NCBI RefSeq assembly: GCF_900182605.1
Contig: NZ_FXTB01000004.1
Span: 1-64,000, forward strand
Length of the DNA: 64,000 bases
From: Saccharicrinis carchari
Lineage (GTDB): Bacteria > Bacteroidota > Bacteroidia > Bacteroidales > Marinilabiliaceae
Direction: 5' to 3'
Positions within the stretch are counted from its first letter, which is position 1. Every line of letters begins with the position of its first letter. Of the stretch, positions 56,105-64,000 are shown piece after piece. A model generated the notes under the pieces. That model saw nothing but the letters and a program-made list of their open reading frames with translations, was not told the DNA's origin and ran no database searches. A program made the position numbers and the translations under genes.

Positions 56105-58324
56105 ATGAAGAAAAACATCTTATTTGTCGTTTTATTATTACTCGGAATATCTACACAGGTGATAAGCCAGGCCTTGTTGGTTAAAAACAACAAAGCCAAC
56201 TCGCGCATCCTGCTCACTGTGGATGATAATGATTCAAAAACAGCAGCACACATCCTTCAAACCTTCGTAGAAAAGATGAGCGGGGCCAAGCTACCGATTC
56301 TGACCTCTTTTGCTGAGATCAAAAAAAATGATGTAGTGATTGATAACACGCAGAAGAACCTTCCGTCCTTACTTGGTAAATCAATTAAAGAAGATGGTTT
56401 TTATCTTTCATCAAAGGACAATACAGTACAGGTTGTTGGCGGCGAAGGCAGGGGGGTAATCTATGCTGTGGTTACCTTATTGGAAAATTATTTTGGTATT
56501 GATTATTTTGGTGAACATGAATACACATTTGAAAAGCAGCCTACACTCGAGGTTCCTCTTATTCATAAAATTGACAATCCTGCCTTTCGCTACCGTCAAA
56601 CCCAAAGTTATGCCATGCGCAACGATTCGTTGTACAAACTGTGGCATCGCATAGAAGTGCCCAGTGAGGTTTTTGCCGAAAGTTACTGGGTACACACCTT
56701 CGACAAACTGCTGCCCTCTGACCAATATGGCGAGGAGCATCCCGAATATTATTCCTACTTTAAAGGAAAACGTCATCCCGGCAAGGCCAGTCAATGGTGC
56801 CTGACCAACCCGGAGGTTTTTGAAATAGTGGCACAAAGAATCGACGCTATTTTTAAAGCTAATCCGGATAAAAATATCATTTCCGTCAGCCAGAACGACG
56901 GGAACTACACCAATTGCACTTGTGATGATTGCAGCGCCATTGATGAGCACGAAGAGGCCTTCTCCGGAAGCCTGATTACCTTTTTAAACAAATTGGCAGT
57001 CCGCTTCCCCGACAAAGAGTTTTCTACGCTGGCCTACCTCTATACCATGAATCCCCCAAAGCACATTAAACCATTGCCCAATGTAAATATAATGCTCTGC
57101 GATATCGACTGCATGAGGGAAGTGTCGCTCACCGAAAACGAATCGGGGCGGGAGTTTATGAAAGCGATGGAAGGATGGTCCGAAATCAGCAACAATATTT
57201 TTGTATGGGATTATGGCATCAACTTCGATAACTTTGTGGCACCATTCCCCAATTTCCATATCTTGCAGGATAACATCCGTCTCTTTAAAAAACATAATGC
57301 GCAAATGCACTTTTCGCAAATTGGGGGCAGTCTTGGTGGTGATTTCCCGGAGCTTCGTGCTTATCTGGTTTCTAAGCTTATGTGGAATCCTGAGGTTGAT
57401 GTCGATTCGCTGATGATACACTTTTTGGATGGCTATTACGGTGAAGCCGGGCACAATATCTATCAATATATAAAAGTGATGGAAGGCGCTCTGATTGCCA
57501 GTGGAGTGCCACTTTGGATTTACGACTCGCCTGTAACGCACAAAAACGGCATGTTGAAACCCGAGCTGATGCGCCGTTACAAAAAATTATGGGATAATGC
57601 CGAAAAAGCAGTAGCCAATAAGGAGACCTTCCTCAAGCGGGTTCAACGTTCAAGGCTACCCCTACTCTACTCCGAATTGGAAATTGCACGCACAGAAAAT
57701 GAAAAAAAACTGGATGACATCAATGAGAAATTGGATTATTTTGAAAAGAAAGTAAAAGAGTTTAAGGTGCCCACACTAAACGAGCGCAATAATTCGCCGG
57801 TGGAATACTGTGAGTTATACCGCGATCGGTATATGCCCCGCGAAGAAAAAAGTCTGGCTTTGGGGGCAAAAGTGACCTACGAAATTGAACCGACCGGGAA
57901 ATATAAAACAGTCGGCGAGAAAGCTTTAACCGACGGTCTGTTTGGTGGATCTACTTTTGTGGAGAGCTGGGTAGGCTGGGAAGGCATCGATGGGGCGTTT
58001 GTTGTGGATTTAGGTGAAAACAAAAATTTCCACAGTGTGGAAACAGATTTCCTCCACCAACTGGGGCAATGGATTCTTTTTCCACTACAAGTGGTTTATT
58101 CCTATTCGCAGGATGGTGAAAACTATACCCATTGGGAAACCCACGATTTGCCCGAAGACCGTTCTGTTTCGGTTAAGTTTAAAGGTGTTAAAAGTGAATC
58201 GCCCGAAGCCATACATGCCCGATACATCAAAGTAGAGGTGGTGGGAACGAAAGTGTGCCCCACCTGGCACTATGGCGTAGGTCATCCTTCATGGTTTTTT
58301 ATTGATGAGGTAACAGTTTTGTAG
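56105..58324 (+). CDS. DUF4838 (GH163-like) endo-beta-N-acetylglucosaminidase candidate
   Basis: A 739-aa secreted protein (signal peptide to about residue 22). Residues 25-150 look like a GH67-N/GH20b-type accessory domain. The DUF4838 catalytic-like domain follows (about 180-440; SQWCLTNPEVFEIVAQRI, IISVSQNDGNYTNCTCDDCS, FSTLAYLYTMNPPK). The C-terminus (about 600-739) is discoidin-like (DLGENKNFHSVETDFLHQLG). DUF4838 proteins founded GH163, which cuts complex N-glycans between the two core GlcNAc residues (established for BT1044). With GH92 and GH130 neighbours, that role fits, but individual catalytic residues were not checked. It could also be a divergent member with another specificity. 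Confidence 0.8.
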   Translation: MKKNILFVVLLLLGISTQVISQALLVKNNKANSRILLTVDDNDSKTAAHILQTFVEKMSGAKLPILTSFAEIKKNDVVIDNTQKNLPSLLGKSIKEDGFYLSSKDNTVQVVGGEGRGVIYAVVTLLENYFGIDYFGEHEYTFEKQPTLEVPLIHKIDNPAFRYRQTQSYAMRNDSLYKLWHRIEVPSEVFAESYWVHTFDKLLPSDQYGEEHPEYYSYFKGKRHPGKASQWCLTNPEVFEIVAQRIDAIFKANPDKNIISVSQNDGNYTNCTCDDCSAIDEHEEAFSGSLITFLNKLAVRFPDKEFSTLAYLYTMNPPKHIKPLPNVNIMLCDIDCMREVSLTENESGREFMKAMEGWSEISNNIFVWDYGINFDNFVAPFPNFHILQDNIRLFKKHNAQMHFSQIGGSLGGDFPELRAYLVSKLMWNPEVDVDSLMIHFLDGYYGEAGHNIYQYIKVMEGALIASGVPLWIYDSPVTHKNGMLKPELMRRYKKLWDNAEKAVANKETFLKRVQRSRLPLLYSELEIARTENEKKLDDINEKLDYFEKKVKEFKVPTLNERNNSPVEYCELYRDRYMPREEKSLALGAKVTYEIEPTGKYKTVGEKALTDGLFGGSTFVESWVGWEGIDGAFVVDLGENKNFHSVETDFLHQLGQWILFPLQVVYSYSQDGENYTHWETHDLPEDRSVSVKFKGVKSESPEAIHARYIKVEVVGTKVCPTWHYGVGHPSWFFIDEVTVL

Positions 58325-58539
58325 GTTAACATTTCTTTTTTGGTGGGAACAAGATAGAGTTTAAAAAACACCGAGGATTAGATGCAATGGCGGCTCTTCC
58401 GCTTTCCTCAAAAAAAAAGGAAGTACCGCAACCCAAGGTGCGAGTATGGGAATTGGTACGTATTGCTTTTTGGCTATGAGTTTTTAAGCGGCAGAAAAGC
58501 AACCACCCGGCCTGATATCTCGTACCTCAATGTCATCCA

Positions 58540-58562
58540 CCCCTCCTTTTTTCAAGGAGGGG
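58540..58562. repeat. Palindromic element CCCCTCCTT / AAGGAGGGG
   Basis: Perfect 9-bp arms around TTTTC. It has the form of a common Bacteroidota intergenic palindrome. The T-run lies in the loop, so it is not a typical terminator. Confidence 0.7.
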
Positions 58563-58701
58563 AATACGTTGGGACTATAATTTTGCCTAATAGATTCAGT
58601 TTTATCCGTTGCTAATTACGCGCTTTAAAATTGGGGTGCAAGAAAGGAAACCGTAGGTAGGATAATACTAAATTTAAGGTTTTTATCTCCCAACGATATA
58701 C

Positions 58702-58709
58702 TATCTTTG
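58702..58709 (+). promoter_or_regulatory. Candidate -7 box for the fourth GH92
   Basis: TATCTTTG matches TAnnTTTG exactly. A T-run at 58681-58684 could serve as a weak -33 element. Transcription would start about 60 nt before the ATG at 58779. Confidence 0.5.
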
Positions 58710-58778
58710 TTCTTTTCGATTTTGAAATTAGATCAGCATCAATTTACATCCAAAACCATTAAATTTTATTAATCCCAA

Positions 58779-61001
58779 ATGCCTTTTAAAATGATTCGAA
58801 CTTCAGTAGTTTTAATTTTGGTGGCAAGCCTATTTTTTTCCTGCCAAACCAACACAACCGAAACAATGGTGGAAGATACCAATCTCGCATCCTATGTAAA
58901 CTGCTTTGTGGGTACCGACGGGCCGGGCAATACCTATCCGGGCGCTGTGCTGCCTTTTGGCATGGTACAACTGAGTCCGGACAACGGACTACCGGGCTGG
59001 GACAGGATTGCAGGATACTACTGGCCCGATTCTACCATTGCCGGTTTTAGCCATAAACACCTTTCGGGGACGGGAGCGGGCGACTTGTACGATATTTTGG
59101 TGCTGCCCTATAACAGCCGTTTTACCGCCGACCTATGGCCGGAGCAAGAACATTATCGTCCCTATTCCATGTTTAGCCATGATGCAGAGGCGGCCTCCCC
59201 GGGTTATTATTCGGTGGATTTATTGAGCTCCGGTATCAAAGCCGAGCTTACCACCACGCAGCGGGTGGGAATGCACCGTTATACCTTTCCGGCCGATGAA
59301 GAGTCAAAAATATTGATCGATTTGGGGTATAAACTCAACTGGGACGATCCCACGGATACTTACCTTAAATTAGAAGATGAAACTACCATTGTAGGACACC
59401 GTTATTCGCGGGGCTGGGCACCCGATCAGCGTGAGCATTTTGTGATGAAGCTATCAAAGCCCATTGCCGACATCGCCTTTTATGCCAATGGCAAAAAAGT
59501 AGATGCCCAGGAAGCCAATGCCAAATATACGAAAGCCGAAATTAAATTTAAGTCGGAGGAAGGTGAGCAGGTGCTCATTAAAATGGCCTTGTCGTCGCAC
59601 TCCATCGAAGGGGCTAAAAAGAATCTGGAAACCGAATTAGCTCATTGGGATTTTAATGAGGTGGTGGCAGGTGCCAATCAGGCCTGGAACGAATATCTAT
59701 CTAAAATTAAAATAAAAGGCACGCAAGAGCAAAAGGAGCTTTTTTATACCAATCTGTACCATTGCTTCCTGACCCCCTCGCTGCACAGCGATGTGGATGG
59801 CTTTTACAAAGGAGCCGATGGGCAGATGCACCAGGCAGTAGGTTACAATAAATACGACACCTTTTCGCTGTGGGATACTTTTAGGGCCACCCATCCGCTT
59901 TATACGATGCTGTGCCCCGACGAAACGGTGGATATGATTAAATCCTTTTTATCGCATTACGACGAAACCGGATTGCTGCCCGTATGGTCCATGGCCGGTA
60001 ACGAAACCTTTATGATGATAGGTTACCATGCCGTGCCCGTTATTGTGGATGCCTATTTTAAAGGAATTGAGATGGATGCCCCTAAAGCCCTGGAAGCCTG
60101 TGTGGCATCGGCCAACGAAAAGGGGCGACAGATAGACCAGTACATCAAATATGGCTATGTGCCCGCCACAGGTGAAGGCGAGAGCTGGTCGGTATCCAAA
60201 ACCCTGGAGTACGCCTATAACGATTGGTGCATTGCGCAGATGGCAATGGATATGGGCGAGCAGGAAGTGTATGATACCTTTGCCCAACGGATGGATTACT
60301 GGAAAAACCTTTACGACCCGGCTTCCACCTTTTTCAGGCCGAAGGATGTTGATGGGGAATTTATATTGCCCTTTTTAGCTAAGGATTATGGTCCCGAGTA
60401 TTGCGAAAGCAACGCCTGGCAGTATTTTTGGTTTGTGCCCCACGATGTGCAAGGTTTGATTGACACCTTAGGATATGATCGTTTTTCCGCCAAGCTCGAT
60501 TCCATGTTCAACTATTACCCAAAGCCCGAGGATAAACTGCCCATTTTTAGTACGGGTATGATTGGGCAATATGCGCACGGAAACGAGCCGAGCCATCATG
60601 TGGCCTATCTGTACAATTACATTGGCAAGCCCCATAAAACACAGGAAATGGTGCGCCGCATTATCGATACGCAATACAGCCTGGAGCCCGACGGCTATTG
60701 CGGCAACGAGGACTGTGGGCAAATGTCGGCCTGGCTGGTTTATTCGGCCATGGGCATGTACCCGGTCAATCCGGCCGATGGCGTGTACCATCTCACTTCC
60801 CCAACGGTGAGCGAGGCCACGGTTAAAATGGCCAACGGTAAGCAGTTTGTGGTAAAAGCCGACAATCAATCCAAAGAAAATAAGTACATCCAGCAGATGT
60901 TTTTAAATGGGGAACCTTACAACGAGCTTACCATAACACATCAACAAATGGCCGAAGGTGGCGAGCTGCGCTTTGTTTTGGGCAATATGCCCCGCAAATA
61001 A
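58779..61001 (+). CDS. GH92 alpha-1,2-mannosidase lipoprotein (fourth copy)
   Basis: A 740-aa GH92 enzyme with a lipobox FFSC (Cys22). It opens YVNCFVGTDGPGNTYPGAVL. The catalytic acid is in CESNAWQYFW (Glu543), the base region is CGNEDCGQMSAWLVYSAMGM and the substrate loop is the canonical HGNEPSHH. This is the member most like described alpha-1,2-mannosidases. It is about 455 bp after the GH163-like gene and probably has its own promoter. Confidence 0.96.
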   Translation: MPFKMIRTSVVLILVASLFFSCQTNTTETMVEDTNLASYVNCFVGTDGPGNTYPGAVLPFGMVQLSPDNGLPGWDRIAGYYWPDSTIAGFSHKHLSGTGAGDLYDILVLPYNSRFTADLWPEQEHYRPYSMFSHDAEAASPGYYSVDLLSSGIKAELTTTQRVGMHRYTFPADEESKILIDLGYKLNWDDPTDTYLKLEDETTIVGHRYSRGWAPDQREHFVMKLSKPIADIAFYANGKKVDAQEANAKYTKAEIKFKSEEGEQVLIKMALSSHSIEGAKKNLETELAHWDFNEVVAGANQAWNEYLSKIKIKGTQEQKELFYTNLYHCFLTPSLHSDVDGFYKGADGQMHQAVGYNKYDTFSLWDTFRATHPLYTMLCPDETVDMIKSFLSHYDETGLLPVWSMAGNETFMMIGYHAVPVIVDAYFKGIEMDAPKALEACVASANEKGRQIDQYIKYGYVPATGEGESWSVSKTLEYAYNDWCIAQMAMDMGEQEVYDTFAQRMDYWKNLYDPASTFFRPKDVDGEFILPFLAKDYGPEYCESNAWQYFWFVPHDVQGLIDTLGYDRFSAKLDSMFNYYPKPEDKLPIFSTGMIGQYAHGNEPSHHVAYLYNYIGKPHKTQEMVRRIIDTQYSLEPDGYCGNEDCGQMSAWLVYSAMGMYPVNPADGVYHLTSPTVSEATVKMANGKQFVVKADNQSKENKYIQQMFLNGEPYNELTITHQQMAEGGELRFVLGNMPRK

Positions 61002-61090
61002 ACGAATCAACATATCGTGAAGTAAAATTTGACAGTCCTTATAAAGTTACCTTCTAAATTTGACGGACTACAATATTTTTTTGTATTTTA

Positions 61091-61172
61091 AACCACAAGG
61101 TTCACAAAGCCAGCACATTGTTCACCATGCTTCGTAGTGTCCTTTGTGTATTCATCGTGTTCTTTGTGGTTA
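61091..61172. repeat. Inverted repeat AACCACAAG / CTTTGTGGTT
   Basis: Arms at 61091-61099 and 61163-61172 around internal TTCACAAAG and CTTTGTGTATTC segments that also pair. A common kind of Bacteroidota intergenic element. It lies between the fourth GH92 and marC-like genes. Confidence 0.5.
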
Positions 61173-61226
61173 CTTTTTAAAGCACCGTGTTGAGCTAAAA
61201 CCGCACAAACGTAAAAACCAATAAAA

Positions 61227-61895
61227 ATGCTTGAAATTGTACTGGTTACTTTCTTTGCACTGTTGCCAATTTCCAATCCATTTAGTACCATACCCCTGTA
61301 TTTATCACTTACCGCCGGGTACTCCAAAGCGTGGTCGCAGAAACAGGCACTAAAGGCAGCTTTTTATATGGCAGGCATTCTGCTTGTTTTTCTTTGGGCC
61401 GGTGCCTTTATTATCGATTTCTTCGGGATTTCTATTCCTGCCATTCGCGTTGCCGGTGGAGTGATCATTATGCGGGTGGGTTTTGGCATGCTCAATCCAA
61501 AAGATGCTGATGATATTACCGAAGCGGCCAAACAAGAATCGAGAACCAAAAAAGATATTGCCTTCACACCTTTGGCAATGCCCTCTTTAAGTGGTCCGGG
61601 TTCTATTTCTGTAGTTATCAGCATGGCGGCTTCATCGGACGATATTCTGAGTTATCTTGCCGTATCGGCGGGTATCGTGGCTGTTGTAATTGTGGCCTGG
61701 CTCGCTATGCGGGGTGCTCCTTTTGTTTCCCGGTTTTTAGGCATTACAGGGCTTGACGCACTTACACGGATTATGGGATTTCTCCTTATCTGTATTGCAT
61801 TTCAGTTTGTATTTGATGGCCTTGGCGGATACCTCGCCAGTGAACGCTTTTTACAGCCCATCATCGAACACTTAAAGATGACATTAGTTATTTAG
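61227..61895 (+). CDS. MarC-family integral membrane protein
   Basis: A 222-aa protein with six predicted membrane segments. Motifs: LPISNPFSTIPLYLSLT near the N-terminus, IRVAGGVIIMRVGFGML, and FTPLAMPSLSGPGSISVVIS in the middle. The family's function is not settled; the old link to multiple antibiotic resistance was withdrawn. No operon partner is obvious; a GNAT gene follows after 60 bp on the same strand. Confidence 0.93.
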   Translation: MLEIVLVTFFALLPISNPFSTIPLYLSLTAGYSKAWSQKQALKAAFYMAGILLVFLWAGAFIIDFFGISIPAIRVAGGVIIMRVGFGMLNPKDADDITEAAKQESRTKKDIAFTPLAMPSLSGPGSISVVISMAASSDDILSYLAVSAGIVAVVIVAWLAMRGAPFVSRFLGITGLDALTRIMGFLLICIAFQFVFDGLGGYLASERFLQPIIEHLKMTLVI

Positions 61896-61955
61896 TGCAT
61901 CTAAGAAAACTCGATTAATCTTTGTGTGGCTATAAGAAATTAAATTTTTAAAATA

Positions 61956-62522
61956 ATGATTATACGAAAAGCAAATTCAAACGATGCAGAACCTATTGCC
62001 GAGCATATATTGCTGGCCATGGAAGATATCGTCCATACCTATATCGGACAAAAAGATTATCAACTGGCGAAGAACTTTTTATTGCACTTTATAAAAAGCG
62101 AAAACAATCAGTACTCGTATCAAAATTGTTTTGTAATGGAGGAAGCCGAGCAGGTTATAGCAACCGTTAATTTATACGATGGGGCTATACTCAAAGAGTT
62201 ACGCCAGCCTGTGATTGACTATATCAACGAGCAGTTTAATACATATCTGCCAATTGAGGACGAAACGCAAGCAGGCGAAATTTATATTGATTCTCTCGGT
62301 GTAGATCCAAGCCAGCAAGGGAAAGGGCTAGGCCTTAAAATGTTAACGTTTTTGATAGACGAAATCGTAAACCGGAATCAGCAAACCCTCGGTCTACTGG
62401 TTGATAAACATCATCCCAATGCTAAAAAGTTATACCTAAAAGCGGGCTTTAAACAAGTGGGCACTAAGGTGCTCCTCGGCAATAGTTTTGAACACTTGCA
62501 AATCACCCGCAAGCCTAGATAG
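61956..62522 (+). CDS. GNAT-family N-acetyltransferase
   Basis: A 188-aa single-domain GNAT protein. The acetyl-CoA loop is QQGKGLGLKML (QGKGLG at residues 121-126), preceded by IYIDSLGVDP. The C-terminal part has LVDKHHPNAKKLYLKAGFKQ. The substrate is unknown. Confidence 0.92.
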   Translation: MIIRKANSNDAEPIAEHILLAMEDIVHTYIGQKDYQLAKNFLLHFIKSENNQYSYQNCFVMEEAEQVIATVNLYDGAILKELRQPVIDYINEQFNTYLPIEDETQAGEIYIDSLGVDPSQQGKGLGLKMLTFLIDEIVNRNQQTLGLLVDKHHPNAKKLYLKAGFKQVGTKVLLGNSFEHLQITRKPR

Positions 62523-62576
62523 ATGAATAAATTAAGATCAGATGAAGAAACTCCGCTTCCTTAGTCTTTTTCCACT

Positions 62577-64000
62577 CTAATCATCTTTTTTGGCATTCTT
62601 TTTCACGTACTCCATCACTAATTTTTCGTCTTCTCCTTTTAGACCTGCGCGAGCCTTCATACTGGCAATTATTCCGTACCACTGTTTTTTGGTGAAGCTT
62701 TTGGGATTCTGTGGGGCATGACACACCGAACAGCTGCGGTAATAGATGCGTTCGCCCGGTTCCATATCGGCCTCTGAGAACTTGCTTTTCAGTTGCTCTA
62801 CTTGCGAAGCTATACCCAGGGATTGGGGGGTAAAGAAATACTTATCTTCGATAATAAATGGCGGTTCGTAGGCCGTATTCTCCTCGGCATCGGTACACTT
62901 CCTGGCATATACCAGGCAAGTGTTGGCAGTTGTGGCCTGGCTCAGTTCGCTACTGGGTTCGCTCGATGTGAGTATGTTTATGCTGCCGTTATTGCACCGC
63001 CCCTTGGAGTCGAAGCGCAACCAGTTGCCCTCTTCCAAGGCCAAAACGCCGGATCTTATATCTTCGGATATCCTTGCCCCGGCAATGCTGGCACCGCGCT
63101 CGTTATAAATCTCTATTAAATCGCCGTCTTCAATATGCCGTGCTTTGGCATCGATTGGGTTGATTAATACATGCTGCCTACCTTGTACGTTTTCCTTTTC
63201 CCTGATTTCGGAATTGGCCATTTGCGAATGCAAGCGCATGTTGGGGTGTGGGCTCACAATATGCAGCTGCCCCTCCCTGGCGTTTCCCAGAAATTCGAAA
63301 GGCTCCAAAAACTTAGGGATGGGCGGACATTTTTTCATATCGAACTCCGCAAAGGTTTGGCAATAGAGCTCTATCTTTCCCGATTTTGTGTGCAGTTTGT
63401 TATTTACCGGATCCGTGTAAAAATCGCCGTGCCGCACAAACTGCTCGGCCTCTTTGGGCACGGGCAAAGTGGTAATGCCCTTTTCCCAAAATTCCTCGAA
63501 TGGCATGGTGGCGTCCGATTTTTCGTAGGATGCTCTAATAATTTGCATAATATTTTTCCCTTCGGTAAAGCCCTCCTCCACATCAAAGATATAGGCCAGC
63601 CTCCTGAATATCTCAAAATCGTCCAGGCTCTCGCCAATGGGGTCGATTAACTTGCGCATGGCATAAATTTTATCGTTGCTGTAAGTTCCGCCCGAGGTCA
63701 AACCATTACGTTCGAGTGTTGAGGTGGCGGGCAGTACAATGTCGGCTATCTGGGCCGAGGCGCACCACCACGGATCCTGGCATATAATGGTTTCTACCTG
63801 CTTATTCAGGGCTTTTATCAGCCGGTTGGTATCCGGTTGGTGCGACATAAAATTGTTGCCCGAGTTGTATATCAGCTTCGCATCGGGATATTCGTATTTG
63901 GTGCCGTCGCGATAGAAAGATGCACCCGGGTTTTCGAGCATCTCGATGATACGTGAAGCAGGACAAAATTTATCAATCGGGTTTCGCCCCTGCGACAGGC
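62577..64000 (-). CDS. Molybdopterin oxidoreductase (TorA/BisC type) with C-terminal haem-c motif, partial
   Basis: The frame stays open to the window edge, so the N-terminal part (active-site region, any Tat signal) is outside. Visible are QGRNPIDKFCPASRI, SGNNFMSHQPDTNRLIKAL, ADIVLPATSTLERNGLTSGG and the C-terminal MopB-binding domain (REGQLHIVSPHPNMRLHSQM, QHVLINPIDAKARHIEDGDL and IEIYNERGA). The last ~60 residues carry CSVCH, a c-type haem site, within YYRSCSVCHAPQNP. Such an end is not part of ordinary TorA or DMSO reductases and suggests that the enzyme receives electrons directly through its own haem. The likely reaction is reduction of an N- or S-oxide, but the substrate is not known. 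Confidence 0.88.
   Translation of the reverse strand, partial: LSQGRNPIDKFCPASRIIEMLENPGASFYRDGTKYEYPDAKLIYNSGNNFMSHQPDTNRLIKALNKQVETIICQDPWWCASAQIADIVLPATSTLERNGLTSGGTYSNDKIYAMRKLIDPIGESLDDFEIFRRLAYIFDVEEGFTEGKNIMQIIRASYEKSDATMPFEEFWEKGITTLPVPKEAEQFVRHGDFYTDPVNNKLHTKSGKIELYCQTFAEFDMKKCPPIPKFLEPFEFLGNAREGQLHIVSPHPNMRLHSQMANSEIREKENVQGRQHVLINPIDAKARHIEDGDLIEIYNERGASIAGARISEDIRSGVLALEEGNWLRFDSKGRCNNGSINILTSSEPSSELSQATTANTCLVYARKCTDAEENTAYEPPFIIEDKYFFTPQSLGIASQVEQLKSKFSEADMEPGERIYYRSCSVCHAPQNPKSFTKKQWYGIIASMKARAGLKGEDEKLVMEYVKKNAKKDD

Larger units (their letters stand above)
58325..58778. other. Gene-free 454-bp stretch upstream of the fourth GH92
   Basis: No gene seen. It holds a palindromic repeat (58540-58562) and a good candidate -7 box (58702-58709). 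The break suggests that the fourth GH92 is transcribed separately. Confidence 0.6.

Overview
The window is from a Bacteroidota chromosome, most likely a free-living or marine member of the Bacteroidales/Marinilabiliales type. The support is a SusC/SusD pair with several glycan-degrading lipoproteins, the rpsF-rpsR-rplI ribosomal operon, promoters of the TAnnTTTG kind, starts without Shine-Dalgarno sequences, and many small palindromic repeats of the sort common in this phylum. The exact genus cannot be read from the sequence. No tRNA, rRNA, CRISPR array, integrase or insertion sequence was recognised.

Positions 362-26362 (all minus strand, read from high to low coordinates) hold what looks like a complete extracellular contractile injection system (eCIS, Afp/PVC/MAC relatives). 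In order of transcription: terminator/cap protein (Pvc16/DUF4255), an unrecognised 291-aa protein, one sheath, two tube proteins, a 52-aa DUF5908-like protein, a LysM hub protein, a VgrG/gpD-like spike, a PAAR tip, a gp25-like wedge, a Baseplate_J protein, a second wedge protein, a 1404-aa PKD protein, the tape-measure protein, two DUF4157 (eCIS_core) proteins that are the best cargo candidates, and the AAA+ ATPase. A PAS-LuxR regulator (26669-27373) sits just upstream on the same strand. The injection machine and its two unusual putative cargo proteins, with unrelated C-terminal halves, are the most interesting part of the window.

Positions 27603-39159 are mixed: a secreted Gfo/Idh/MocA oxidoreductase, a sulfatase, a broken metallophosphoesterase, a three-gene RND efflux operon (minus strand), nagA, and the rpsF-rpsR-rplI operon with a strong shared terminator.

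Positions 39277-61001 form a mannoside/N-glycan utilization region: an AraC regulator, three GH92 alpha-mannosidases, an MFS sugar transporter, a GH130 mannosyl-GlcNAc phosphorylase-like enzyme, a SusC/SusD pair, a DUF4838 (GH163-like) endo-glycosidase and a fourth GH92. Together they suggest release of an N-glycan or mannan, trimming of alpha-mannose in the periplasm or on the surface, and phosphorolysis of the Man-GlcNAc core in the cytoplasm. One GH92 (42965-45994) lacks the catalytic-acid glutamate.

Positions 61227-64000 hold a MarC-family membrane protein, a GNAT acetyltransferase and the C-terminal part of a molybdopterin oxidoreductase (TorA/BisC type) that carries a haem-c motif at its end and runs off the window edge.
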